Source: Cafeteria roenbergensis (lineage: Eukaryota > Sar > Bigyra > Bicosoecida > Cafeteriaceae). From it: DNA of 64,000 nucleotides. The stretch lies in the NCBI GenBank assembly GCA_008330645.1, contig VLTN01000047.1, positions 186,001-250,000 on the forward strand, read 5' to 3'. The notes beneath the pieces are model-generated. The model saw only the letters and a program-made list of their open reading frames with translations, searched no databases and was not told the DNA's origin. The translations under genes were made by a program, and so were the position numbers. Below, piece after piece: positions 1 through 12,370 of the stretch; the stretch's first letter is position 1, and every line of letters begins with the position of its first letter.

Positions 1-2
1 TC

Positions 3-269
3 AACTATGGCTCGCTTCTCAAGACCATGCTGGACTTCCAGCTGCGCGGACACCAAAAGTACCTCGAGAAGTTCCGCCGCGTGTTCTCGCATGTCGACGC
101 CGATGGGAACGGCGTCGTGGACGAGCCCGAGTTCCGCCGGCTCGTCAAGGGCATCGATTCCTCCAAGAACGACGCCCAGATCGACAGCTTGGTTGCGCTG
201 GTTGACCCCTTCGGCCACGGTCACATCACCTTCAGCGACTGCGTCGAGTCGCTGCTGGGCCACCCGTGA
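3..269 (+). CDS. EF-hand protein, 3' terminal part (5' end outside window)
   Basis: The frame is open from the first bases of the window and ends at TGA 267-269, so only the last 88 residues are present. They hold one canonical EF-hand loop, DADGNGVVDEPE (about residues 36-47 of the fragment), with Asp/Asp/Asn at positions 1, 3 and 5, Gly at 6 and Glu at 12. A second, degenerate loop follows, DPFGHGHITFSD, lacking ligands at positions 3, 5 and 12. Calcium binding by the first loop is therefore likely and by the second unlikely. A basic/aromatic helix precedes the pair. The family cannot be named from this tail; C-terminal EF-hand pairs occur on calmodulin-like and on cilium-associated proteins. 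The gene converges on the ribosomal protein gene downstream. Confidence 0.75.
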   Translation, partial: NYGSLLKTMLDFQLRGHQKYLEKFRRVFSHVDADGNGVVDEPEFRRLVKGIDSSKNDAQIDSLVALVDPFGHGHITFSDCVESLLGHP

Positions 270-768
270 CCGGCTGCGCCTGCCCGCCCGTCCACCCCCA
301 CTGCGTGTGGAAGCTGCGTCGTTCTGCCTCGCCTTCGGCGTGACCTCCACGCGGGGCCTGCTTGTTTGTGCATTTGTGTGACGCGCTGGCATTCGAAGCA
401 GATGTGAGCGGCGCTCGGGCACGGCTCTTGCCTCATGGTTGCTGCGCTCGGCACGCCCATCGTGCAATGGCGGCGGTCCTTCCAAGCGCGCGCTTGAGCG
501 GGCCGTGCGATGGGGGAAAGAAGCCCATCGCACCTGGCAGCCGCGGGCACGCGAGTGTGCGTGTGCGTGTGCAAAGGCATGCGTGCAGCACCCCGCAACT
601 CAAGGTTCCCCCTCCCAGCAGCCCAGGCGGGAGAGGGGAGCGCCAAAACACCTCAGAGGCAGCTCCGTTCAAGTACCAGCAGCATACCTCACACCACGCG
701 ACCCTTGCCCACGAGCTGCCGCCTAGCCCAGCACGGCAGCAGCAACGACGGGGCTGGCAAAGAAACAC
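270..768. other. Convergent intergenic gap, no gene seen
   Basis: This 499-bp space lies between the stop of the EF-hand gene (+) and the stop of eS21 (-), so it should hold both 3' UTRs and terminators. It contains a short alternating GTGTGC tract near 555-580. Reading frames in it are arginine/alanine-rich and unlike any family, so I call none. Confidence 0.5.
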
Positions 769-1183
769 TCAGGCCTCGACCGCAGCGGCGTCGGCGCGGG
801 CGATGAGGGTGTTGAGAGCCTGGTCGGCCTCGCCCTTCTGGCGCACGTAGCCGCAGAGGGCAAAGGTGCGGAAGGTGCCGGCGTAGCGGCCAGTGGCGGC
901 GTCAACATCGCCCACGTTGATCTGCACGGCGGCGTGGTCCTTGGCCGTGATCAGGCGGTTGGTCCACGAGCTGCGGGGACAGGGCACAGGCGGGAACCAC
1001 GCAGAAACCTTGGCGCCTGCCCCGCTAGCAGCCTCCGGCCGGCCCTCGGGGGCGCTGCAGGGCGCGAAAGGGCGCCGCGCAGCACAACAAGCCCGGCAGA
1101 GTCCAGGCGGCCCCGCTTGAGGCCCGTGCTCACCACTTGCGCGGGATGTAGAGGTCCACGTTGGTGCCGTCGACGTTCTGCAT
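769..1183 (-). CDS. RPS21: 40S ribosomal protein eS21 (two exons)
   Basis: Exon 1 is 1134-1183 and exon 2 is 769-970, with an intron at 971-1133 (163 nt, GTGAGC...GCAG). The splice falls inside the Cys codon that follows IPRK. The spliced protein is 83 residues, the same length as human eS21. It starts MQNVDGTNVDLYIPRK and continues NRLITAKDHAAVQINV, then GRYAGTFRTFALCGYVR, all diagnostic of the family. eS21 sits on the body of the 40S subunit and takes part in late 40S maturation. The tail replaces the usual KNF ending with an alanine-rich one. The gene is head-to-head with ALG3, with 177 bp between the start codons, so the two probably share a promoter region. Confidence 0.97.
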
Positions 1184-1360
1184 GTCTGCTGCGGAAAGTC
1201 CGGGCCGGGAGGGGTCTGGGCGAGGTGAGACGGCGCTCGGGCGCCGAAATTCCGTGACGTCTGTTGAGCGATCGCTCGTTTGGGCGGCAGTTCGGCTCTG
1301 CCGGGCGTCGCTTGCCGCAATTGGCTCTGGCACGCGCGCCGGGTTGGCCGGGCGGGCATC
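1184..1360. promoter_or_regulatory. Bidirectional promoter region, eS21 / ALG3
   Basis: Only 177 bp separate the divergent start codons of eS21 (-) and ALG3 (+), so both core promoters and both 5' leaders must lie here unless a leader intron exists. I see no convincing TATA box. The placement is inferred from gene layout only. Confidence 0.5.
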
Positions 1361-3126
1361 ATGGAGGCTCTCCGGTGGGCCGCAGACGTGCTTTTCTCGT
1401 GGAAGCGGTTCCACATCCTTGCTGCGGCGGTCATCGCGTTCGAGGTGATTGCCTGCGCGGCCGCAATTCGCTTTGTGCCGTGTGAGTCTGGCATGGCCGC
1501 GCGCGGCGGGGCCGCCTGGCGGCCGGCGCTCCGAACCCCAACCGCAGGCGTTCGCTCCAGAGGTTGTGACGCGCCGGGTCCTCTGCGTCGCCTGGGACAC
1601 GGCCCTCCCGGCGCTCTCTTGCCGGGGCGCGGCGGCCGCCCGGGCGACGCGGTCCCTGCCCCGGTTGCACTCCGGTGCCCCTGGACGCCGGGCCAGCGCC
1701 GCTGAGCCCGTTCCCACGTCCCATCACGCCGTCGCTGCCGCGCCCGCAGACACGGAAATCGATTGGAAGGCGTACATGCAAGAGGTGGGGGGCTTCCTCG
1801 GCGGAGAGCTCGACTACATGAATCTGCGCGGCGGCACGGGTGAGCAGCACCCTGGCCGGAGCGGCTTGGGCACGGGCGAGCGCGCAGCCAGCCCGTCGCG
1901 CGCCCTTCCTGTTCTGAATGGCACGGTTTGGAGGCTTGTGGCGCTCTGCCGCGACGCGAACCTCCGCAGGGCCGCTCGTGTACCCGGCCGGGTTCGTCTG
2001 GCTGTACAGCGGGTTCTACTACCTGACGGGCTCCGACCCCCAGGGCGAGGGGGCGGACATCTTCCTCGCGCAGTGCATCTTTGCGGTCCTGTACGTGCTG
2101 ACCACCGCGGTGACGCTCGCGGTGTACGCCAAGGCACGGTGAGTCGTGCGGACCCGCGCCCCTGGCTGGCATGCACGTGCGCGCGAGCTCCATGCTCCAG
2201 TCCCCTTGAGCCCCTGCCTGGCCGCGGCGGAGCGCAGGCCCGGAGCACCGTGGATCGTGGTGGTGCTGGTCCTGAGCAAGCGGCTGCACAGCATCTTCGT
2301 GCTGCGCCTGTTCAACGACGGCCCCGCTGCGCTGCTTGCCCTGTGCGCTGTCCTGGCCTTCCAGCACCGTCGCTGGGTGCTGGGCTGCGTACTCTATTCC
2401 CTCGGCGTGTCCGTCAAGATGAACGTGCTCCTCTTCGCGCCCGCCCTCCTGCTGCTGCTGCTCCGCAACACTGGCGGGTGGCCGGGGGCCATCTTCCACA
2501 TTGGCATCTGCGCCGCCATCCAGGGAGTGCTCGGCGCACCCTTCCTTCTCTCGTTCCCAAAGTCGTACATCGTGAAGTCCTTTGAACTCAGCCGAGTTTT
2601 CAACCACACTTGGACGATCAACTACCGCTTCCTGGACGAAGAGACCTTTGTGGACAAGCGCCTGGCCCTGGCGCTCCTCGCCTGCCACCTCGGCTTCCTC
2701 TTCTTTCTGTTGGTCCGCTGGTTCGGCTGCAGCCCGTCGCGCTGGATGCGCGCGCCGGCGGGCGGCGACTCCCCCCGAGTTGTCGCCCTGACGCTGTTTG
2801 CTGCAAACTTCGTCGGCGTCGTCTTTGCAAGGAGCCTCCACGCGCAGTTCTGGACGTGGTACGCTCACTCGCTGCCCCTCCTGGGCGCGGAGTCGGTGCT
2901 CGGCATGCCCTTGGCGCTGCCGCTGCTCGCTGGAATGGACTACGCGTTCGGCTACGTGTGGCCGACGTCGGCGTTTTCCAGCAGTGTGCTGCAGGCGTGC
3001 CACGCGGCCTTGCTGCTGGCGCTCCTGGCGGTGCCGCTGCCCACTGGGGCAAGCGACCCCGCCGACAAGCCGGAGGGCGCTCCTCCGACGCGGGCACATT
3101 TGCGCAAGGGCAAGAAGCAGGAGTGA
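1361..3126 (+). CDS. ALG3: ALG3, Dol-P-Man:Man5GlcNAc2-PP-Dol alpha-1,3-mannosyltransferase (four exons)
   Basis: Exons are 1361-1481, 1750-1839, 1970-2138 and 2238-3126. The introns are 268, 130 and 99 nt, all GTGAG...GCAG. The 422-residue product has the usual ALG3 length. It shows the family signatures VPYTEIDWKAYMQEV (the acidic ER-lumenal loop), TGPLVYPAGFVWLYSG, and LSKRLHSIFVLRLFND, followed by repeated hydrophobic membrane segments. ALG3 adds the first Dol-P-Man-dependent mannose on the lumenal side of the ER during N-glycan precursor assembly. The C-terminus ends in KKQE, a fit to the KKXX dilysine signal for ER retrieval. Each splice restores both the frame and a conserved motif (VPY-TEIDW and G-GTGP), so the model is firm. 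Confidence 0.95.
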
Positions 3127-3382
3127 CCGGCTCGGGCTTCGCCTCAAGGTGGGCGCTGGTTGCGCGAGCCCGTTGCTCCAAGCCACACGCTCCTGAAGCC
3201 AAAGCAAACAAGAACACCGGCAACGCAGTGGACGCCGTGTGAGGCGCAGGACGGGCCAGCCTGGGCGGATGGAAACGGAAATGGGTTCGAGACGCAACAT
3301 GGCATTGACACACACGAGACGCAACCCCACCCGAAGAGCCCAATGCAGCGCACGATCCCCATGCTGGAGCCGCACGCAATCG
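3127..3382. other. Convergent gap between ALG3 and the USP gene
   Basis: These 256 bp hold the 3' ends of two convergent genes. The stretch is slightly AC-rich around 3300-3340. No gene or RNA is recognised. Confidence 0.4.
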
Positions 3383-6300
3383 CTAGCCAAGTTTGGCCCA
3401 CAGCTTCCACTCCGCCTGGCTCTCCAGGACGGCCCGGCGACCCAGCGGCCCGGAGCACGCAATCTCAATGAGCGCTGCCGACAGGTACGAGAGTGCCCGC
3501 GCCACCGAATCTCGGCGGCCATAGTAGCGGCTCAGCTGCGTGCCCGTCGAGACCAGGCGCTCGAGCCCGCCCATTCCGTGAAGCCTAGTCTCCGTGAGGC
3601 TGTCCTGGATGGACAGCACCGCGGCCCAAGCGCGAACGAGCGGGCGGACGCGCGCGTCAATCGCCCCGTCCATGGTCATTTTGGTGAGCGCCACCAGCTC
3701 AGCGTCCAAGAACCGCATGGTCGCATCGGTGAGGCGCATGCTGCACCAGCAGAGGTGCTGCACCATGGGAATGCCGGCCGCCGTGTGGAAGTAGAGTATG
3801 TTTGCCAGGGAGCGTGCGTGCATCGCTGGCTGCAGGAAGCTCTGCGGGACCAGGGCCAGCTCCCCGGGGGACGACGCAAGCGGGGAGCCAGCTGCCGCAA
3901 CGCCTGCGCCAGCGTCCCCGCCGCCCTCGTCGCCTGCAGTGACGTTGCAGGACCTCACCACGAGCGAGAGCGCCTCGGCCACATGCGACCTCGACGGACA
4001 TTCCACCAGCTCCGGCTTGGGCGCGAGAACTGGCTGCTCGTAGGGATCAAGGCGCATCATCTCGAGCGATTCCAGCTGCATCCCGAGCAGCTCAGAGCCG
4101 ACCCGAATGAATCCTGCGGTGGCCAGCAGCCCGCGCTCAAGCGGCCCCGTGGTCGCAACGCCCCGCAGCAGCAGCAGCACCTCGCCGAGGCGGGGCACCT
4201 TCGTTGCGTCGCTCTGAGCAGCCACAACGTCGGACAGTAGGGCGCGAACAAAGGCCCCGGCTGGCGAAGAGAGGGCCTCCCGAGTGCTGGTCTCCACGCT
4301 CTCTGACAGCGAATCGGCCTCAGCAGCGTCCACCGCGTCGGCCCCAGCAGCCACACCGAAGCCGCCGAGGGCCGACACGCCCATCATGTACGAGTCAGTG
4401 CCGTCCGGGTCAGCTCCCGCCCTGAAGGCGCGCAGCATCAGGCCCGCCGCCGACTTGCGCTGGTGGGCGTGAGGGCAGTGCAGCACGGCACGGCGCCTCA
4501 TTGCGGCGTCCAGCGCCAGGCGCGACACGAGAGACCTGGCTGCAGTGGGGGACGCGTCCGTGGCCAAGCGGAGGGCTGGCAGCCAGGCGCGCGCTCCCAT
4601 CTTCCGCGCCAGCTGAGGCGACGCGCGGGACACTACGTCGAGCCACCCGCGGAATCCGACCGCCAGCGCGCCTGCGCGCACGTCTGGCGGCGTCACCCAC
4701 CGTTCCAACTTGGCGGCCACCGAGGCCGCAGCGCCGTGCAGGCGCTTCGCCTCGTGCCTGCGGATGCTCTCTGCTCTTGCATGTGCGGCCTTCTGCAGCT
4801 CCGACGGAAGGCTGGCAAGCGCCCACACGAACGCCGTAAAGTCGGGCGAAAACGTGAGCGAGGTGATGACAAACTCGCGACTGGCGGCCCAGACAGCCTG
4901 CGTCACATGATCGGGTAGCTGCCTCCGAGGGCGGGTGCCCTGGGACGTGGCCCGCAGGAGCGGCGGCTGAGTGGGCTCGCCACCCCCCAACCCACCGCCG
5001 CATGCAGCGCCGCCGGCCCCATCGCCGGTTCCGCCGCCGCGGCCTCCCTCTCCAGAGCCGTCGCCTGCCACCGGCTTCGCGTGGCCCATCGCAGGAGAGC
5101 CTAGGTCCAGTTCGCGCATAGCGGATCGAGGGTCCTCGTCCGTTTCCTCGGCTGCGCAGCCGCCATCGCTGTGCGGGCTGCTGCCGGCAGCGCGATCGGC
5201 ACCGCCGTGGGCCGCACCTCCGCCTGCCTCACCGCCGCCGCCAGGCGCCGCGCCAAGGGCGCTGGTTTTGGACATGGGCCTGCCCCGAGCCCCACCAAGC
5301 GGACCCATGCCGCCGGAAACGAGCGCGGGGGTTGGCAGGGCAGCCAAGTGTGGCGTGTCCTCCGGGCCGAGCGACGCCCCGAGCCACCCGGCGAGCGACT
5401 CACCCCTGCTCCGGCCCGACACGTGGCTCTGTTCGCCAGCAGTGTCCGCGCTCGCCGCACGAGCCAGGGCCGCAGCGTCGGCTGCCCCGGTCCGCGGCTC
5501 CAAGGGGTTCGAGCCGACTCCCCGGGAAGCGTCAGGCTCGGGGGGGGCGACCCGCTCGTAGATGAGAATGTAGGCGTTCAGGATGCGCTGGCGCTGACTC
5601 TTGGGCAGAGCTGCCTCGGCGGCAGCCGCACTGCTGGCGTGGGAGTGCGTTCCCGTGGCACCTGCCGCAGGCGCGGCCGCGGCAGCATCGTCCTCGAACC
5701 CGCCGAAGCAGAGCTCAGGGATGCGAGTCGGGTCGATCGGGCGCACAAGGCGGTCGTTGAGCTCCCACCAGTCGTCGCCGAACTCGCTCGCGGTCGTCGG
5801 GGCGGCGCTGGTCGATGCATCGGTTGCCCCAGCGGCGGATGGGGCCGCGCTGCCGCCGGATGCCTGCGGGGCACGGCTGGCAGGGCGGCCTTCGCAGCCG
5901 CTGAGGCGCGAGCCCTTGACAAAGGAGAAGTAGTGGCCTGCGTCTGCGCTGCCCACGTGCAGCACCACGCCCGTGAGCTCGTACTGGTAGTACCATGGCG
6001 GCCGCGCAGGCACACCCGCTGACGCATCGCCGTCCGCCGACTCCGGCCCGACTGCCACTCCCTCCGCGCGCTCGCGCTCCTGCACGCCCTCCAGGCAGTA
6101 AGGTCGCATGTCCAGGCGGGGAGGGAACGCGACGTAGTCGTTGACCTTCTTGCGGCTCAGGGTGGCCAGGTCAAACTTGAGGCGATTCAGGTGCAGCATG
6201 AGGCGCGGCGGCAGGTCGCGCGGCAGCGACCGCTTCTTGGCTTCGACGGAGCGGCCGTCGGGCAGGCGGTAGCGGTTGTCCCCAGACAAGATCTCGCCCT

Positions 6301-9300
6301 CTCCAAACGCCTCGAGCGCGCGCTGGATGCTGCCGTGGCCCTCCACTTCGAGGGACAGGAGGGTGAATGGGTCCTCGCGCTGGGAGACGTACGGAGTTTC
6401 AAGGCTGATGATCTGGCTGGCCACGGTGCCGCCGAACGTGCGCTTCACTACGTCTCCCATGGCTGGCGAGGCGGCCTCGAGGCGGTCGAAGAGCAGCGTG
6501 AGGAACTCGAGAGCGTCCTTGTGCTCGCCTCGGCGCAGCGGGGAGCCGTCAAGCTCCTTGAACGCCGAAGCGAAGGCTGCCGTGTCGGCCCAGCGGCGCT
6601 GGCTGAGGGCCAGGAAGCCAATGAGCTCTTGCAGCGACTGCAGAACCTCCGCGTGCTGCCTGCCCGGCTCGGGCAGAGGGGCGTGAAGCAGCGCCTCCCT
6701 GAAGGTGGGCGCGCAGAACAGCTGTTGCAGCGTGGAGTTCATGTAGCAGGTGGCGCCAAGGTTCTGCAGCCCAACGAAGGGCCGGCCACTGCGCTGGACC
6801 TGCGTGGGGTCGACCAGCCAGCGCTCAGCCTGGACCGTGTCGCCCGTCTCGCCGTCCCCTACGCCCATGACCACGCCGCCTGACCGCCAGGCATCGTCCA
6901 TGCACTGCAGCAGGAGGCGCGAGCGGTCAGCTGGGCCCAAGCCCCCCAGCTCGAAGCGGTCGAGCGCGCTGCTTGCCGTGGCGCGGGCCGGCGCCACGGC
7001 AAGCCCCCCGGCCTCTGCAGCGGAAGCAGCGATGGCCCGGGCCATGTCGGCTGCCTCTTGGCCGAGGGCTGGCGCCGGCCGGAGCGTCGCCAGCGGGCCG
7101 GGTGCCGGGGCGACGGCGGCCAGCACAGGCAGGCGGGGTCGCGGCGCCCCCGACACGTACGCCATCGCGTCCGATGCAGCAGCGGCCGCTACTGCCAGCC
7201 GCCTCGGCGGTCGGGACCAGCCCGCCGTGAGCAGCGCCGAGGGGTCCTCGGCGACGAGTGCCGGTGGCAGCCAGGAGTCCATGTTGTCCGCATCGTCGCA
7301 CTCGAGCGGCTCCAGCTCCGGGTCCGGGGCAGCGAGCTCCAGAAGGAGGGCGTACGCCACGGACCGGGTGCCGGGCGTGACTGCCAGGGGACCGAACCTG
7401 GCCGAGGCGCTGGCGGCTTGCTCCCACGCAGCATCCTCCTCTTCTTCCTCGGCATCCTCCATCGCATCGCCGTTGACGCTGCAGTCATCGAGCGCAAACG
7501 GCAGTCCAGGCGTAGCAGCTGCCGACGGCCCAGAGACTGAGGCAGTCGCGCCGTGCCGGGGCGGCGTGGCCAGACCAGCGCTGGCCTGCTTCTCGAGCAG
7601 CGCGCCGAGGTCGGCCTTGTCTTGGTCATCGTCCGGTCCTGCCTTGGAAGCGAGCGCAGCGTCATTGCCGCGCTCAACAGGAGAGCCCGAGGCAGAGGAC
7701 GGGGCGGCGACATCGCCCGGTGTGCCATCTCCGCCCTTTTCCGCGGACGCTGGCGCGTCAGGCAGTGGCTGCACGGGCGGCAACTCCTCGGCCGCAGAGG
7801 GGGCGGGGAACAGGACAGTGTGTACGAGGAATGGGATCGCCCTGGCAACCAGGGGGGTCCGCCGGACAAGCGGCGCCACGCGGGCCACGATTCGGGCCGC
7901 CCGCATTGCGCCTCGGAGGCAGTGGTCGGCGCCGATCTCGCCTGCATGGGCCGACTCATGCGACGAGGTGGATAGGATCTGCCCCACCAGCCGACGGAAG
8001 AGCCAGCCCAGCCCCTTGAATGTCAGCGCGGCCTCAATGCAGCGGGCCGCAGCACGCGCTGTCATCTCGTCCGCCTCTTCCCCGTCGGACACGGGCGAGG
8101 ACGCGGAGGAGTGACTGACACGCTCACGCACGTGGGGACCGCTTCCGCGGGACCTGGTGGGCGTCGCTGGCGCGGCGAGAGGGTCGCAGCCCTCGGTTTG
8201 CGCAACAGCGGGGATGTCGGCCATGGCAGCCGCCACCTCAGTCTTGGAGATGTCTGCAGCAAGGCCAGCCACGAGAGAGTAGAGGTGCCCGCTGCGACGC
8301 TGAACAGACCGCGAGTGCGCCGTGTCAGCCGACGGAAGCATCGGCACCAGCATGCCGAGCAGCACGGCCGCCGGGCCGGGGACGGCGATCCCAGCGCCCG
8401 CTGCAGCAGCCTTGAGCCCAGGAAAGCTCAGCACGGCTGGGAGGAAGGAGCTGATCCGGAGCAGGCCCTGGCACACAGCGAAGCGCTCGGGTGACGCCGC
8501 GTTGAGGCAGAAGTGGCGCAGCCACGGCGTGAGCGCGCGGTGCCCGAGAATCGCAGGGATGCATGCGGCTGGGTCCGTGGCCACGCAGGAGACGAGCAGC
8601 TGCATCCCTTGGATTGCCGTGCCGCAGCCCGACCAACCGGAGTGTGCCGACCCTGGGATGGGGCCGCGGGCTCCGCCCACGGACCAGGCGCGCCTGTCCG
8701 CTGCCCGCTGCCTGCCGCGGTGAAGCATCTGCTCAATCACCGCCGTGCAAAGCCCAGGCAGGTTCACGCGGCGCAGGACCTGCCCCGGCATGTAGTTGGT
8801 GACAGACCGCATCGCCCACGCGGCCCGCGGCCGGCCGAGCGCGCGCGCAGCCCCCGCCATTCCGCCCGTGCCCAGCGGGCCGGGGACGGGCAGCTGCTCC
8901 CACACATCCGTCCCTCCCAAGGACCCGCCGCCTGCTGCCCCGGCGCTTGCCCTGTCGTCTGCCGCTTCGTCCGCCGTCGAAGGCACAATGTCCACCGGCG
9001 AAAAGCTCGGGTCCAGCGAGAGCAGCGTGTGAAGGATGCGGAGCACGACGGCCGCGCAAGCGGGCCCCGCTGGCCCACTGAACTTGGTTCTGAGCGCCAG
9101 CTGCTCCAACGCCCGCGCACCCCCCAGCCTGACCATGTCCGAGCAAAAGTTGAACCGGATCAGGGTGCCCTGCGGCACCCCGTCGCACATCTGAGAGCGG
9201 ATGCGCCGGTCAAACTGCGTCTGCGTCATGCCAGCCGGCTTGGCGCCGTGCACGAACACGTCCACTGCCTGCAGCGTGTACAGCAGCCCGAACAGAGAGG

Positions 9301-12300
9301 GCGGGGACGCTGGCAGAGCGGGCGGTGCCGTGAAGTCCCGGCTGGCAGCCTCGCCCCTGCCGCTGAGCGATGTGGCTTCCTCTTCGGCCAGCGAGCCTTC
9401 GTCCAAGGCAGTGGTGCCACGCCCGGTGGTCAGGGGGTGGAGCAGCTCCTCCCACTTTTGCGGGGCGCCGTCCCTGTTGGCCAGGCGAATCGCCTGCAGA
9501 GTTTGCGGGTTCGTCGGAAGCAGCTGAATCGTCTCCCAGGCAGCCGCCGCGGCCCACTCGATGGCGTCACTGTCGCTGGGGCGCGATGTCGGCGAGGCGC
9601 GGATGCCGGCTGGCGCCATGGAGAGGAGCGCGAACAGCTGCGCAAAGGCCTGCCTGGCCAGGCCGCCTTCTACGAGGCTCATGCTGCTGAGCTGCTCGAA
9701 CGCGCGAGCGTCGGAGCCGACCAAATTGAGGCCCTGCACAGAGAGCCCCAGCTGAGTCGGCGGCACGTTGCCGCGCGAGAGTTGCGTCGAGTTGGCCGCG
9801 TGCGGCACGAGCGCGAGCATGGCCGCATCGGCCTTGGCAGGAGGAAGGTCCGCGCCAACTGCCCACGGGTTGGACCAGGGATCAAAGTCGTGGGCCAAGC
9901 GAGGCCGAGCAGACACGAGCGCGCCACAAGCCAGCTCCGGGGCAGCAGCGGCCGAAAGGTGCTCAGAGTCGGGACTCGGATCCGCGTCGGGAGGCTCGAG
10001 GCCGCCTGCCAGGTCCACCGCCCGGCGGGGCCGCCCGAACAGCCCTGAATCCAGCGCCGAGGGCGACAGAGCGCGCGGGTCCGCTCGCAGGGGAGGGCTT
10101 GCAAGCGTAGAGTCAGGCTCCCGCCACCAGCCGTCCTCTCGCGCGCTGCTGCCTGGGCGGGCGTGCAGACCCCACCGCTCCAGCTCGGCCTCGCCCGCCC
10201 CCACGCTCCCTTCCAGTGACGAGCCGGCGATGCGGACGTCCCCCGCGCCCATCCCTCGCTTGTGAAGGGCAGTAATCTGCACGTCCTCCGTCGACCGCCC
10301 TGCCTCTTCCACCAGCGGTGTGACCATGGAAAAGAGCAGCCGCCCAGGCGCTGCGCTCGGGCCGTCGCTCTCCAAGCGCAGCACGATGGACTCGGGAGCC
10401 CAGCCGGAGAAGCGGGCGACTCGGCGGATGAGCATGGCAGGCGTCAGCTTGGCTGTCAGCTGGCAGCTCCAGTGGCGCCCCTTGCCGGGCGCGCTGCCAA
10501 GCACAGCCGGCGGAAGCGGGTCGCAAACCACGATGACACGGCGGGTTCCCACGGGCTCTCCGAGCTCCGCCGCAGTGTCTCGCCCCGACAGGTCGGTGAG
10601 CACGTCTGCCCAGTCGGAGCCAGAGGTGGCGGCAGCCCCGCCGGTCTGCGTCGCGCCGCCCCCTCCGGCTTCCGCGCCCGCAGCGGCAGCTGACGTGGCA
10701 GCTCTCGCGGAGCCCTTCCCCGACGTTGCTGCGGCGCCCCTGAGGTCGGTGTCCTGGCCAATCACGCCCTGGAGGAGCTCGCGCATGGCCGCCACCGCAC
10801 GGACCACCCCTGGCAATGACGACACGCTCCACCTGTGCATGGCTCGCTGTCTGGCCAGCTCGCCCTCTTGCCAAGCAAGCGCCTCGGCGTCCGGCTCAGG
10901 AGTCGGGGCCCCGGGCTCAGCCTTGGTGCCCTGGCTCTTGTTGCGGCGCGGCGCGGCTCGCATGGCTCCAAGGGGCGGCGTGGGCGGCACAACCCCAGAC
11001 TTGGAGTCTGCCTGGGAGCTTCCAGCTCCAAGAGCACCGCCGCCGCCGCTGTTTGCGCTGCTGTGGCGCGGTGCAGGGACCGCGCTGGCACTGTAGGTTC
11101 CCTCAAGCACGCCTCTGCGTAGCTCGACCGCGGACTCCACGTAGCGAAGAGCCTTCACGACGAAGCCACGGCGGAGCGCTGCCCCCTTGCCCACGGTGCT
11201 TTGGGAGAGCGCGGTGTGCAGTGTGACGAGCATGCTCGTGGCAGCTCGGCCGACGGTGGCATCGGCTGCGTGCACGGCAAGGACCCACAAGGCGTCGATG
11301 CCCGGGAAGTCAACGGGAGCCTGCCGCTTCATCGCGCCTGTCACTGGGCGCGACGCAGGAGGAGCCCGAGGGCGGGCGAGGACCGAGCTGGACCCGCTGC
11401 TGGCCCCGAAGGTCGAGCTCCACGCCTGCCGCGCGCCGCAGGCCCACGCGTTCTCCGCCGGGTCAAGCGCAACGACCATGCCGCCGATCACCACGCGCTC
11501 GGCATCGCGAGGGTCCTGCAGCGCTGCCCGAGCAATCGCTTCGTCCGCCTCCGCCGCGGCCTTGGCCTGTGCAGCTGCCGCTCCGCCCGCCATCGCGTCC
11601 AGCGAGGGCTTCCACTTGAAGCCCTGCGGAGGCTGCCGGACGGGCTTGACGGACACGTTGCCGTCCTGCGCCGCCACGAGAGTGAGCAGCTGAGCAAACG
11701 TTCGGAACCCTACGGGCGTCAGCCTGAACACGGCCTCCCCAAAGGAGCCGAGTCCCGTGTGGGCCCGAGTCTTGCCCTCGGCTGCGCCCCCGGCCGCAGT
11801 GGCGGACGGAAATCGCAAGTGGGCCCCGTCAGCGCCTTGTGCGGGCGCAGCAGCAATTGCTGGCGGCCCAGTCGCCCCCGAAGAGTGCAGGCCTCGCCGA
11901 CGAGATGCTGCCGGCAAGCCTGCGGACCTGGAGGGGCGGTGGCTCGCATCGCCGTCCGCGCTGGCGCCCAGGATCCAGCCACACATGCGCGAGAGCAGCT
12001 GGCGGGCCACACCCACGGGCAGCGCGGCCGCCGCCCCGTTGCTGTTGGGTGTGCAGGCACGGGCGATCCACGCAAGCGCAGTCTCCAACGACGAAGTGCC
12101 CACAGCGCCGGACACGCAGCAGTGCCAAAGCACATCCGCGACTCGTCGAGCGATGGGGCTGCCGTCCTCGAGCGCCACAGTCCCGCTGTTGAGTACGAAC
12201 TCCAAAAAGTCCAGGCGTGCTTGCAGTTGCAGGGCGTGAGGTACGGGCGAGTCCGGGAGTCGCAAGTCGGCATCGCTAAGCAGAGTCGTTGCTGCGCCAT

Positions 12301-12338
12301 GGTCGCCGCCAAGGGCCTCTGACGCGCTTGTGCTGCCT

Positions 12339-12370
<32 letters not shown>

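Noticed and set aside
769-3522. 917-codon minus-strand frame overlapping eS21 and ALG3
   Set aside because: Only its last 67 codons are real (eS21 exon 2). The rest is antisense to ALG3 exons and Arg/Gln-rich, the usual result of GC-rich DNA lacking stops.
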